Source: Rhypophila decipiens (Eukaryota; Ascomycota; Sordariomycetes; Sordariales; Naviculisporaceae). Taken from it: 18,877 bases of DNA. The stretch's first letter is position 1. The number at the start of each line of letters is the position of its first letter. The stretch is taken from the NCBI GenBank assembly GCA_033297075.1, contig MU858364.1, positions 1-18,877 of the forward strand, given 5' to 3'. Position numbers and translations under genes: made by a program. Of this stretch, positions 1 to 9,162 are shown piece after piece. Under the pieces are notes generated by a model, which did not search any database, had not been told where the DNA came from, and saw nothing but the letters and a program-made list of their open reading frames with translations.

Positions 1-254
1 GCACCTTGCTCCCCACTGAGCATGCTATGATTGGTTGCATTCTTCCCAGGGTGCCTCCCTTCCTTTAGTGCTCATGTCTCCCATCATTGGTTACTTGGGT
101 AAGGTAACTTGTTGCCTGAGGCACCCATACCTAATGTACGGCGCTAGGTCATGACATGGAGATCACGAAAGTGGGTGTTTTTATGCGTTAAAACACCCCC
201 TTGTTGTGCAACTGCCCAGCAGTTGCCGGAAACCTAACCCTGGAGGGGGGGATG
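1..254. other. Gene-free left edge
   Basis: No reading frame here looks like protein in any of the forward frames I followed; stops occur within a few tens of codons. An 8-base inverted pair lies at 49-56 and 119-126, and a better hairpin at 173-198. The stretch ends in a G-rich purine run (about 242-252) directly before the candidate LTR. It could be the internal tail of a non-autonomous retroelement whose other end lies outside the window, or ordinary intergenic DNA. Confidence 0.5.
173..198. repeat. Perfect 9-base inverted repeat
   Basis: The arms GGGTGTTTT (173-181) and AAAACACCC (190-198) are exact reverse complements around an 8-base loop. The function is unknown. It lies about 55 bases left of the purine tract that precedes the candidate LTR, so it may belong to a degenerate element. 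Confidence 0.5.
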
Positions 255-421
255 TGAGAGCAGTAAAGGGGGTATGTGCAGTAGAAATTCTCTTGAGAAA
301 CTATAAAACGCCATTTCCTTTAGTTGTGTAAAGAACATGGAAAGTCCCTCTGACAGAGATGCTTATTAAACCACATGGCTTGTTCAGTTCAATAACTAAA
401 GGACAATGAGCTTTGCTCTCA
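255..421 (+). mobile_element. Possible short LTR (solo or 3' LTR)
   Basis: The segment starts TGAGAGCA (255-262) and ends TGCTCTCA (414-421), an exact 8-base terminal inverted repeat with the TG..CA ends typical of LTRs. A G-rich polypurine run (about 242-252) lies just before it, where a retroelement polypurine tract would sit, and a TATAAAA box lies at 302-308. At 167 bases it is short for an LTR. No reverse transcriptase, RNase H or integrase is visible, and no target-site duplication can be tested because a partner LTR would lie outside the window. A chance arrangement is possible. Confidence 0.3.
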
Positions 422-559
422 AGTTGACTTGCCTCTTTCCAGGCTTTAGTTCCAAGTATAGAATCCACATAGTTAAATTCGCCTTGTAAAGATTACATGC
501 TTCATAACAATACCAAATCGCATCCATGCAAACTCACCGGCAAAGTCCCATGACCCAAA

Positions 560-1372
560 TCACGCCTCTTTCTTCAAGTTCCCCTTTTCCTTCCCAGCCA
601 TCTTGTCCTTGTTACTCCCCAAAGTCTCAACATCGGTCCCCAAAACCAAGTCCAACCAACCGGCAGCCCCATAATTCCCTACAAACTTCTCATGATGCGC
701 ATCGTGATGCTTGGCCCATCCAGCCCAGAAATCAAAGCCGCTATGAACAGACGCCGTCTCGACCAACTGATACGCCAAAAACCCCCACATGGTCAAGACA
801 TTAACCTTTAGCACCACAGGCGGAATCGCAATCGGCAGGGTATTCGCGAGGAGCTGTTCGACCGGGTGCGCATATTGTGCTGATAACGCCACTGGGGCAG
901 TGAATTCATGGTGGATTTTGTGGATTCTTTTGTAGAGATAGCTCGTGTGGAGGGCGCGATGGGCGATATAAAACAAGATTTCGCGCAGGGTCCAGCAGAG
1001 GAGAAAGTCGCGGGTGAATTCAAAGGCGGAGGGGAAGGTGGCGGTGATTTTGAAAGAAGAGGGTTTGTTGAGCGATGCGGCGAGGTACCGCATGAGCAGG
1101 CCGATGAGGGTGTTTTGGACTTGGTTTCGAGCGACGACGAGGAAGCAGTGGCGGATTTGGGACGAGGTGGGTTGTTTTGCCGGGGAAGGTTGGAGTTTAT
1201 GGCGAGCGGAATAGTCTGGTAGGTAGTGGTCTAGGGCCGTGTAGAGCAATGCTGGGACCCAGAAGAAGAGGATTTGGACGAGGAGGGTCCCGTAGAATTC
1301 GATTTTCGGGGCTGGGTAGCTGTTTACTATCGAGGCCCAGGCGGCTTGGGTCGATGCCATGGTGAGTGGCAT
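560..1372 (-). CDS. Sterol desaturase / fatty acid hydroxylase family membrane enzyme
   Basis: The 270-residue single-exon protein carries the three-part histidine signature of the non-heme di-iron membrane oxygenases of the sterol desaturase/fatty acid hydroxylase superfamily: HRALH (H138-H142), HKIHH (H151-H155) and HDAHH (H223-H227), plus an AHP at 169-170. Hydrophobic stretches at about 24-45, 78-98, 122-136 and 178-203 fit a polytopic ER protein with the histidine clusters on the cytosolic face. The C-terminus is KKEA, a classic KKXX dilysine ER-retrieval signal. Family members hydroxylate or desaturate sterols, sphingolipids or alkyl lipids with O2 and electrons from cytochrome b5; the substrate cannot be read from this sequence. 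Met5 (position 1360) is an alternative start. A Zn2Cys6 regulator lies upstream on the same strand, and the intergenic gap is 383 bases. Confidence 0.9.
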   Translation of the reverse strand: MPLTMASTQAAWASIVNSYPAPKIEFYGTLLVQILFFWVPALLYTALDHYLPDYSARHKLQPSPAKQPTSSQIRHCFLVVARNQVQNTLIGLLMRYLAASLNKPSSFKITATFPSAFEFTRDFLLCWTLREILFYIAHRALHTSYLYKRIHKIHHEFTAPVALSAQYAHPVEQLLANTLPIAIPPVVLKVNVLTMWGFLAYQLVETASVHSGFDFWAGWAKHHDAHHEKFVGNYGAAGWLDLVLGTDVETLGSNKDKMAGKEKGNLKKEA

Positions 1373-1755
1373 GGTGTTGGTTGTGTGGAATGGTATGATA
1401 TATATATCTATATAGTATTATGGTCCCATTCTGAGGATGTAGTTGAGAATGTGTTTGGTGAGGTCGTGAGACGTGAGGTGGGACGAGAACAATGAAGTTG
1501 GTATTGGAAGAGTTCGCCACCCACTCGGAGCTTGTTTTAACAGCAGCAGGGGAACAACAGTGCCGAGGCTCGTGAAAACCCCGCAGTTTCTCCAGACCAA
1601 GAGCTGTCAAAGACTCAAAATGCCCTAGTCTGTCTCGGCACGCGGAGAAATGCCACTGGCGAGACCATCAAACAACTTGGCTTGTGTACTGCCTTTTTTT
1701 CGTCTTTTATATATTCCCAAGCATGCCAGATAGGTACCAGGCAACTGAAACTCCA
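1373..1755. other. Intergenic, desaturase promoter and regulator 3' end
   Basis: 383 bases lie between the start of the desaturase-family gene and the stop of the transcription-factor gene, both on the minus strand. Apart from the AT tract at 1398-1415 I see no gene or repeat. Confidence 0.6.
1398..1415 (-). promoter_or_regulatory. TATA-like AT tract before the desaturase-family gene
   Basis: An uninterrupted run of alternating T and A (ATATATATATCTATATAG on the plus strand) lies 26-43 bases before the annotated start. This is the only TATA-like sequence close to the gene. If it acts as a TATA element the leader would be very short, or the true start would be the second Met at 1360. Confidence 0.35.
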
Positions 1756-3891
1756 TCAAACCAACAAAACAGGCTTCCCCTTTTCCGTCCCAGTCTCGCC
1801 ACCAAGACCCCCCGAAAACATTTCTCCCAAGTCAAACTCCTTCTTCATATTACCCCCATGCTCTTTCCTCCAATCCCAAACCCCCCTCATGACCCCCAGC
1901 GCCTTCTTCACACTCCCCAATTCCCCAACCCTCCCCATTCTTTCCACAAAATCCCCAAAAGAATCTTGCTCCTCCTCAAGCGCCAGACAGCCCGTAATCG
2001 TAAACGGCCAAATCACAGTCCGTACGCAAGTCCTCGTAGGAAGCGCCTTCAGCATGGACAAAGTAAGCGCCACGCTCCCCCTGATCTCTGGCGCAAGAGG
2101 TTGATACCCGTTCGCTACGAGGTATAAATACGTGAGTGTTCCTTGGGCGAATACATATGTTGTTCCTGTGGATGTTGGATCGTGGGTTTTGTAGAAATTC
2201 AGGTCGCCTAGGCCCATCATGTTCCCTAGGGTTGCGCTGTGTTGGTTCTGGATGCTGGGGTCTAGGTAGATCGATAAGGGGTCGAGGGCCAGGGGATTGG
2301 GATTGATTGGGTTGTTTGTTGGGCATGGGAGGGGGATTCCGTGGGCACTGTTACTCGTATTTGTCGATGGAGTACTGGGCGTCATCGGGCCGGGAGATGG
2401 CGAAGTGGCTTGTCCAGATGAAGACGGCGTGCTTGAAGTTGGTAAGAACAGATTAAGATCCGCCATCTTTTGTCTTAAACAGGTCTCAATCTCGTTAGCC
2501 CGGGAGACAAGCTGGGTGATGCTCAGCTGGCCTTTTGCCAGTTGCGACTTCTTCCAGGAGGACAGAGCCGAGATCTTGCCCATGGAAATGATGACCCAAT
2601 TTTGTACCCCCAGGAATTCTGCCAGATTGATATGTGGCGTCGGGTACCGTTGCTCTCCTTCCTCCCCAGCCCCAGCAGAGATGGGAAGCAACAGCTTCGA
2701 ATGAAACTTCTGCAGCTTCGGCGGCCGATCAAGCGAGGTACTCGCCAGCGTGTCATAAAACAGCAGACAGGCGGTAAAGAACCGAAACGCCGCCTGATCA
2801 GAACTCCAAGGCCGGTTATGGACAGTATGCACGCTAGGCGGACGTCCCAGCTGAACCAGAACCCTGCTGTACGGGTCGTCGTCTTGCTCTTCATCATCCC
2901 GAAGACCATCCGGAAGAAACATGCAGTGGCCCATCAGAGAGCCAAACACCTCGACCGCTGCGTCCAAATGCATCTGCCAGTTCCCTGCATTGGCAACGGC
3001 CACCTCAAAGGTCAGCATTTGCACGATGCTCGCCAGCACGCGCGAGGATTCCACCGGATGGTCCTTGATTCCTCCGCGCAAGAGGATACCTTGCATGTCG
3101 CGCTGGAGCTCCTGGAGGAGCAGCTCCTGTTGTTTTTGCATCTCTTCGCAGGTTCTTCGCTGGCAAGATTGGTGGATCACCAAAGGGTCGCCCGTACCAG
3201 TCTGCGCTGCTGGTGAACATGTTATGACGGTCCAAAAGTGCGAAGCCACGCCCAGCGCGCCGTGGAGGAGTGATTTGTTTCTCATCAGGAGAGTGAGCAG
3301 CCAGCCCCGGCCGGCGTGGAGGAACGGTGGCCGGTAAAAGGGGAACAAAAAGGGAAACACAAAGTCGAGATAGAGCATCATGAAGCCCATGTCGTTTTCT
3401 TCCAGCTGTGGCCAGATAAAGCTGGCTCCTCCTCCAGTGTCAAACAGGAGCGGTGAGGTCGCAGCTGTGGTTGCCGTCGCAGCCGTGCCCGTCGTAGCAC
3501 TGCGTCCCCCGGAACCGGAACCGTGACCGAAAACCGAAGAATCCGCCGAAAATGGTCGTGTCTGGTTAGCATCTTCGTCCACATCAACCATCACCTCGTC
3601 TTCCCCACCGGCAGTCTCCGTCCTCTCTTCTCCCAAATTCTCCAAGCCCCTCATGAACCTCCTCTCCCGGCGACTAGAAGCCAACCTCTTAACCTCCAAC
3701 TTGAGCCACTCCGCCCGTTCCCTCTGCTTCTTCCCGCCATCCATCCACTCAGGCTTGGCATCGTCAAAGAAACACTCAATCTCGAGCGCAGAGCAGTTGA
3801 CACAAACGGGTCGTCCTTCGTCGCATTTCTTTCGCCGAAGCCGGCAAGTCCAGCATCCCACCAGACTGCGTGATCTGGCCATGACGCGCAT
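1756..3891 (-). CDS. Zn(II)2Cys6 fungal transcription factor
   Basis: 711 residues from the chosen ATG. The N-terminus has a complete binuclear zinc cluster, C13-x2-C16-x6-C23-x6-C30-x2-C33-x6-C40, rich in Arg/Lys between the second and third Cys, followed by a basic, coiled-coil-like linker (about residues 52-80). This is the Gal4-type DNA-binding domain found only in fungi. An acidic segment follows, then a long helical middle region (from about residue 160) resembling the fungal-specific transcription-factor domain, then a Ser/Thr/Pro-rich low-complexity linker at about 490-540. The reading frame opens upstream at a TTG, so the first ATG is 3891, and Met4 (3882) is equally plausible. A TTTTCAG directly upstream (about 3916-3922) could be a splice acceptor, so a further 5' exon or a leader intron is possible. 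Targets are unknown; the co-oriented desaturase-family gene downstream is a candidate. Confidence 0.9.
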   Translation of the reverse strand: MRVMARSRSLVGCWTCRLRRKKCDEGRPVCVNCSALEIECFFDDAKPEWMDGGKKQRERAEWLKLEVKRLASSRRERRFMRGLENLGEERTETAGGEDEVMVDVDEDANQTRPFSADSSVFGHGSGSGGRSATTGTAATATTAATSPLLFDTGGGASFIWPQLEENDMGFMMLYLDFVFPFLFPFYRPPFLHAGRGWLLTLLMRNKSLLHGALGVASHFWTVITCSPAAQTGTGDPLVIHQSCQRRTCEEMQKQQELLLQELQRDMQGILLRGGIKDHPVESSRVLASIVQMLTFEVAVANAGNWQMHLDAAVEVFGSLMGHCMFLPDGLRDDEEQDDDPYSRVLVQLGRPPSVHTVHNRPWSSDQAAFRFFTACLLFYDTLASTSLDRPPKLQKFHSKLLLPISAGAGEEGEQRYPTPHINLAEFLGVQNWVIISMGKISALSSWKKSQLAKGQLSITQLVSRANEIETCLRQKMADLNLFLPTSSTPSSSGQATSPSPGPMTPSTPSTNTSNSAHGIPLPCPTNNPINPNPLALDPLSIYLDPSIQNQHSATLGNMMGLGDLNFYKTHDPTSTGTTYVFAQGTLTYLYLVANGYQPLAPEIRGSVALTLSMLKALPTRTCVRTVIWPFTITGCLALEEEQDSFGDFVERMGRVGELGSVKKALGVMRGVWDWRKEHGGNMKKEFDLGEMFSGGLGGETGTEKGKPVLLV

Positions 3892-4747
3892 GATATTCCC
3901 TCGTTCGACTTGGGGGCCTGAAAATATCAATTGCGACAGTAAATGCGAGTTGGCGATGTTGTATTCGGCCCGTAGACTTTCCGATCTGTGGTCCGTCTTA
4001 TGGAAACAACGAAACCGATACCCGATGCTTTACAGAATGATCTCGATATGGCCCAAATGCGTTATGATGCCGGTGGTGATGTTTGCTCCGGTTATGCAAA
4101 AAGTATTGTTGCCTGGAGCTGGCTGGCTGACAGGGGCGGCATGAAATTTGTCAGCATAGATATGGAAACCGGGGAACAGAAGCTCGCACTATGATTCGGC
4201 CGCTCGGTCTCTAGATTCTAGTACACCAAGGTATTGAAGCACCCAAAGATACGGGGTAACCTCAACTTGCCAGGAACCAGCCACCAAGTACAGAACCAGA
4301 AGAGCTTAACTAGGTAATGTAGAATCTGATTGTGCATCCATGTGTGTTGTTTTCTCGCAGGCGGCTAATATACAGGCACTAGGCTTCTTATATATAGGCA
4401 CTATGGTACTTAGCCCCTTCTCGCAGGCCATTTGCGTAGCTATCATAGACTGATGTTGACTGAAAGAAAACATGGCACACAAGACACAAAGCATGATATA
4501 CAATGATCATTCATTATCACTACTTTTTAGGAATACACTTAAACACCCGTCGAGTTTATAGGTCAGAATCACCAAGTCTCCCTCCACAAGTCAGAAAGAC
4601 GCCCACATCTGCGCTGCCCCAGGCTGGATCCATCCCAACACCAAGTCCTGCCAGCATTTCCCCCTGGACAGAATTGCGTCGCGGTTGCCCGTAGCATGTG
4701 GCCTATGGGTTCGACGATTCCCAGCTCGAACTACTGCCTTCGTCCCT
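3892..4747. other. Intergenic, regulator promoter and Ctr-like 3' flank
   Basis: 856 bases between the regulator's start and the stop of the Ctr-like gene. Short open frames at 3653-4144 and 3988-4194 (plus) overlap the regulator's start or have no recognisable features. I see no RNA gene, repeat or domain. Confidence 0.6.
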
Positions 4748-5496
4748 CTACGGAGTCACCGCCGACCGGGTAGTCGTATGCAGCGGAGTGAAGAAAAAGA
4801 AGGCAAAGTACGAAGCGAGAAAGATGGAAAGGAGAATATAGCCGTTGAACGAGACAGCGAACCTGCGTCAAATTTAGCAAGCCGCCATCCACCATCTGAA
4901 AGGACGAAAAACACTCACAGAATCAGCACATAGGCATTGATGACAATCGCCAAATAAATCAGCGCCCTGACAAGTTGATGCATTGCACTCGGAGCTCGTT
5001 GTCGACCCGACGCCACAGCACCAACAGTCCGAGTTTCTGAAGAAAACTCGTCTCCGCCTTTTCGTACCAGTCTTTCGCCGTAGCTTCGGAGTGCCATGCG
5101 CAGGGCCTCGAGCGTGAAGACCAAGAAGGCAACGGCCAGACAGGTCAAGGCGAACATCCACTCCGTTTCGATGTACCAATCCTCGTGGAGGAAGCAAGTG
5201 TCCGTCACATTAAAGTTCAAGAGGTTCTAAGATGAAGATGCGTGTTGTTAGTGACTTTGCAGTGTGCTGAGGAAATAACAAAGAAGATGATGGCTGGAGG
5301 TGTTGCGTACTCCCATCGTGTTGCATTCCAGAATGTCGCTGTCGCTCTCAATTATAACCTTGGGCTCGTACGCCTTGCGAACGAGGTAATCAAAGTATCT
5401 TCTGTCAATCGTAAGATAGGGAGAGGTTCCAGTTTGAAAGGAGGGTGGTGGGTTGCTGGGGAGTACGATGTTGCTTTGGAGCGTTGGTGATGCCAT
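4748..5496 (-). CDS. Ctr-family copper-transporter-like membrane protein (3 exons)
   Basis: Inferred exons are 5311-5496, 4919-5226 and 4748-4862. Intron 1 (5227-5310) runs GTACGC..TTAG with a CTAAC branch site; intron 2 (4863-4918) runs GTGAGT..GCAG. The spliced protein has 202 residues in one open frame. It follows the fungal Ctr layout: an extracellular Cys/Met element (C59, M61), a FNVTDTCFLHEDWYIETE-type segment before TM1 (about 86-104), a cytosolic loop with a LEALR motif (101-105), then TM2 (about 150-168) and TM3 (about 172-190) joined by a tight F-N-G-Y turn (170-173). Ctr proteins form trimers that import Cu(I). Here, however, the MxxxM pore motif of TM2 is I164..V168, the GxxxG of TM3 is A181..A185, there is no Met-rich N-terminus and no Cys/His tail. 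Copper transport is therefore doubtful; it may be a regulatory or diverged member. The HHE gene lies upstream on the same strand. Confidence 0.8.
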
Positions 5497-6015
5497 CTTG
5501 ATGACTTGAACTGATGAGGTTGGTCGTGCTGGTCAAAATAGAGAATGGACAGAGACGAGGTATTGTGCCTGAACTGAAGATTGGATTGTAAAAATGTCCA
5601 GTAGTCGATGCTGAAGATGGTGGTGATGATGCGTTGAGTGAATTGGTAGAAACGAAAGAGTGCCAGAAATGAGGACAAGAAGCGGGCCAAGAAGAAGATG
5701 AGCATTCAAGATTTAAACCGGGCAAAAATGGCCCAGACTCGATGGAGTTTTCAGGATGAGGAAGCCACGCAGACCCAGAGTTGACCAAAAGCTTGCGTAG
5801 CCTCCGGGCAGACACTGGAAGGAACAACACAGAGATCACGGCCTCAGTGGGGCTGATTGGGAATCACAGTATATTGAAGAAAGAACAGACCCAAACTCCT
5901 TCCTCATCGCTTGCCATAGATAACGAAAAATGCAGACAGCCAGTCACAACACATGACGTGCCAAATTATACACTCTGATCAAGAGAAAGAACAATTGCAC
6001 CTCCAGCGGCCCTCC
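5497..6015. other. Intergenic, promoter of the Ctr-like gene
   Basis: 519 bases between the Ctr-like start and the HHE stop. The overlapping minus-strand open frames at 5352-5839 have no recognisable motif and one overlaps the Ctr-like first exon. No clear TATA box, repeat or RNA gene was seen. Confidence 0.55.
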
Positions 6016-7010
6016 TTACAACTCCCCCTTCTGCCTCGCCTCCCGCAGCTTCTTCATCTCGAGCGCCTGAAAGGCCCACAGCTCCTTGGGCTGCCCCGCC
6101 GAATCGCACGACGTAAACTTCCACAGCCCGGAGCGGATGGCTCCTGCAATGTTGATCAGCCCCCACCGAATGGGCGCCGGCATAGGCGGCCAATTCGCCC
6201 ACATGCCGTCCTCAACTGTCCGGTCCAGGTTCATCAGGAAGAAAGGAACCACATCCGTCACTCCTGCCTTGGTCACCGTGCTCTTGCCCCATGCCTTGAA
6301 TGTTGCTGATGCGGCAGCGTTCTCGGGTGTTCCCTCCTTGGGCGCATTGGGGTGTTCAGACAGCTTGGCAATGGTCGAAATCTCGCTGTGGAAATGCGTC
6401 TCGAAGGGCTGTTGGAAGGAGGACATGATCTCGAGGAGCCGGTCCGAGGAAAAGTCGGCGGGTGATTTGAGAGAAGTGAGGTACTCTTGGAACGAAGCCA
6501 GGCCGGCGAGGAAGGACTCTACATGGAAAGGGTGGACGTCAGCATTGTGCTATTGTCAAACAGACCCTTCTACTTTACGCTGTACGATGACTTACCATGC
6601 TCCTTATGCGTCTCTTCAAAGACCGTCTTGTCCTGCAGCACCTCCTCCACCTTTGTAAACAGATTCTCTTCCTCGTCGTCATGATGCGACTTGACAAACT
6701 TGTACCACACCAAAGCGTAGGCAATGAAATCGGCCTTGTCCTGATCCATCAGGTGCGGCGCCTGCTGATAGATGGAGTTGTACCCGCGCAGTATCGAGTT
6801 GTGCAAGAGGGCCATGTGGGTTGCGCCGGACGTAAAGATGTCGGTCTTTTTGGTCTGATATTGAGGCGTCGTGATGAGCTTCATGGGCTCGTCGGCCCAG
6901 GGATTGGAGGGCGGAACAGAGACCATCTTGAAGGGGGCGCGGCTCAGCAGGAAGCTGATGATCATAAAGGGGATGGAGATGAGGATGGTTGATCGAGGAA
7001 TTAACGCCAT
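6016..7010 (-). CDS. Membrane-anchored hemerythrin/HHE-domain protein (2 exons)
   Basis: Exons are 6596-7010 and 6016-6518. The 77-base intron (6519-6595) has GTAAGT, a CTGAC branch site followed by a pyrimidine run, and TAG. The spliced product has 305 residues. Residues 4-22 form one hydrophobic segment, likely a membrane anchor or signal-anchor. The four-helix HHE domain follows, with candidate di-iron ligands H70 (in HNSILRG), H109/H110 with E113-E115 (HHDDEEE), H135/H138 (THKEH) and H180/H182/E184 (THFHSE). The C-terminal third (about 205-305), W/P-rich, is shared with fungal members. Hemerythrin-like domains bind non-heme iron and O2 or NO; in fungi the physiological role is mostly unknown. 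The start at 7010 gives the hydrophobic N-terminus; the frame remains open to 7235 but without an earlier convincing ATG context. An earlier TAG acceptor at 6550 would break the frame. Confidence 0.85.
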
Positions 7011-7739
7011 TTTTGCACAGCAAAATGGGGACAGAATGGAATGGAAGATGTCGTACGATTCTACGATTTGCTGCAGATGACCAGCTGCAGCTTGGGAATG
7101 GTATCGCGATTTCTCCAACTCGCTGTGAAGAGACAGTGAGGAGCGGAATCCCCAATTGACCCCAGCCCCACTTGGTGAAACTGGGGATCTAATTGGTAGA
7201 AGCCGATTGGCCAGCGACATTGGCGCTATCCCCAATATCTCAAGTCCGAGCTAACCCCGGCTGCCCCGCCATCCCCGCAGCCATGTGGAATCCGAGTAGA
7301 TGGAATTCACGAGATGGGATGATCTCACTGGTTCACAAGTTCGAATTGATTCTCACCAAAGATTGGTGAATGGACAGGCAGACATTCTGCCAGGCATCAA
7401 CACCGTTGCTTCCTTCCTCTTCGAGCTCGCCGGTGACACAATGGCCCGACCGATGGAGACGCGAACCCTCCATGCCGGCCCAGAACGGACGAGCTGGATG
7501 GGATGATTACTCAGACCTGCCAGGCTCATTGTCGGCGAGCCAAATCGAGCCTTATCATTGTTATCATGTAATAAATGGCAGTGCTCTACCTCTCGTTCTA
7601 ATTCCCCTGAACTCATATAAGTCCCCTCCTCAGCCGTACTTTTTGACCCAAGTCCTCTCCTCCAACTCATCCTGCAACCTGCATGTCCTGCTACGCATCA
7701 TCATAACCAAGTGTCCAAAACACCTCCACTGCCCCTATC
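7011..7739. promoter_or_regulatory. Divergent promoter, HHE gene and GNAT gene
   Basis: 729 bases between two divergently transcribed genes. On the GNAT side a CATATAAG element lies at about 7613-7620, followed by a C/T-rich stretch (about 7621-7680), the usual fungal core-promoter arrangement about 120 bases before the ATG. I see no extra gene. Confidence 0.5.
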
Positions 7740-8570
7740 ATGGCGTCTGTCACCTCAAAGGCCCGCATTCGCATCCGCGATCCAACCCCGGCAGATATTC
7801 CAGTCATTGCAGACATCCATTTCGATGCCTTTGGGACGAACGTGGCCGGCAAGCTGCTGAGCCCCAACGGAGTGACTGCGGAACAAAAGAAGAGATTCGC
7901 GGCAAGTCTGTATCCCCTCCCAGAACCAACTATCGAGAACGGTGAGATGATTCTCAAGGTCGTGGAGATTTTCCCCGAAGGTGTCTCGGACGACGGAGCA
8001 CCCGGCGAAGTCATTGCTTTCGCGAAATGGGATCTGCACCGTCATCCACGCACCGAGGAGCAGTGGGACGTCGATATACCGATGCAGACGCTCGAGACGT
8101 TGGGCGAAGGGAGCAATCCCGAATTTCACAATGCCTTTCTGAGAGGCCTCCACCTGAAGAGGAAGGAACTGGCAAAAGGGGATCCGGTTTTGAGTGAGTG
8201 TAGTGCTCAAGTGTCCTGAACTAGGTTGGCAGCAAACTCATAAACAACAGTGCTCAAAATCCTCTGCACGGCACCCCACCGTCAACGGCTCGGCGCCGGA
8301 TGGGCCCTCATCACCTGGGGCACCGCCCTCGCCGACCAGCTGGGCATCCCGACCCAGCTGGAAGCTTCGCCGCCTGGATACCCGCTGTACAAGAGGGCGG
8401 GCTATCAGCCGGTCGGGATGCATGACTTGGAGGTCATCAAGACCTTTGGCGGGATTAGAGAGGAGGGCGAGAGCTTTGGTGAGAACACAGTCGAGGACCT
8501 TGGACCACTCCCTGAGGGTGTCTATCGCACTTCGATTATGCGGAGGCCTGCACGAACGAAGGCAGAATAA
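7740..8570 (+). CDS. GNAT-family N-acetyltransferase (2 exons)
   Basis: Exons are 7740-8193 and 8251-8570, with a 57-base intron (GTGAGT..ACAG). The spliced product has 257 residues, and the ATG codon 152 is split by the intron. The N-terminus (IRIRDPTPADIP) is the usual first strand and helix of the Gcn5-related acetyltransferase fold. The acetyl-CoA pyrophosphate loop is Q163-R-L-G-A-G168, matching Q/R-x-x-G-x-G/A. The later LEASPPGYPLYKRAGY (188-203) is the typical motif B region of fungal GNATs, with LY and GY. Family members transfer acetyl from acetyl-CoA to amines; the acceptor is unknown. The roughly 100 residues between the N-terminal strand and motif A form the substrate side. No signal or membrane segment is present, so a cytosolic protein is likely. 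A TATA-like element and a pyrimidine-rich leader precede the ATG. Confidence 0.88.
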
Positions 8571-9162
8571 GAGATGATGGCATTGCTCATGTATTTCGAC
8601 AAGGTCGAATCGGACCTTAATATCGTCAGTGCTCGAGTCTTCATCAACAGTCCGGTGGCACCGGTCCGTCGTTGCATGAACGGGTCTCGTACCGCTACCC
8701 CGGATCTAGGAATCACGGCAATATATCAAAGGGTCGTCTGATCGGTCCAATTCCCGTACCTCATGATCGCCCTGTGGCAACGGAACTAACGCACTTTGCA
8801 CAAGAAGCCCAGAGTGTCAGGGCGGATAGTGGCTTTCCCCAGGTTTAATGTGAGCTACAAAGGGCCGATGTAACGATTCCGATTGGCGCATGAACCGAAT
8901 TTCTCTTGATATCCCCATCAAAACATCTCGGCGGGCCATTCACTAGACAGTCGGCTAATTCCCAGCGCATATGCCCCATATCCCGCTAAATCCGGATAGA
9001 GTAGATGCGGCTCTCCAACTTCCGAGGATGCCACCTTTACAGAAAGGCCAAACCGGGGAATTTAAAAGGCTTCGTTCACAAGACTCGAGGTGTGGATGAC
9101 AACATTGAATTTGACTCTTGTAATATCATATCGTCTGCTTCGAAAGAGACAGTTGAAGCATC
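8571..9162. promoter_or_regulatory. Intergenic, promoter of the TPR-SET gene
   Basis: 592 bases between two plus-strand genes. A TTTAAAAGG element at 9061-9069 lies about 100 bases before the TPR-SET ATG and may serve as its TATA box. Nothing else is recognisable. Confidence 0.45.

Noticed and set aside
228..240. CCTAACCCT resembling a fungal telomere repeat
   Set aside because: Only a single unit is present, with no tandem array.
2297..3337. Several long plus-strand frames inside the regulator gene
   Set aside because: They are antisense shadows of a GC-balanced coding region whose minus frame encodes a complete Zn2Cys6 protein.
3653..4194. Plus-strand open frames of 163 and 68 codons over the regulator's 5' end
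   Set aside because: They overlap the zinc-cluster gene antisense or have no motif, no homology signal that I recognise and no splice partner.
5352..5839. Two overlapping minus-strand frames upstream of the Ctr-like gene
   Set aside because: They have no recognised motif, and one overlaps the Ctr-like first exon in another frame; their Ser/Phe-rich translations look like chance.
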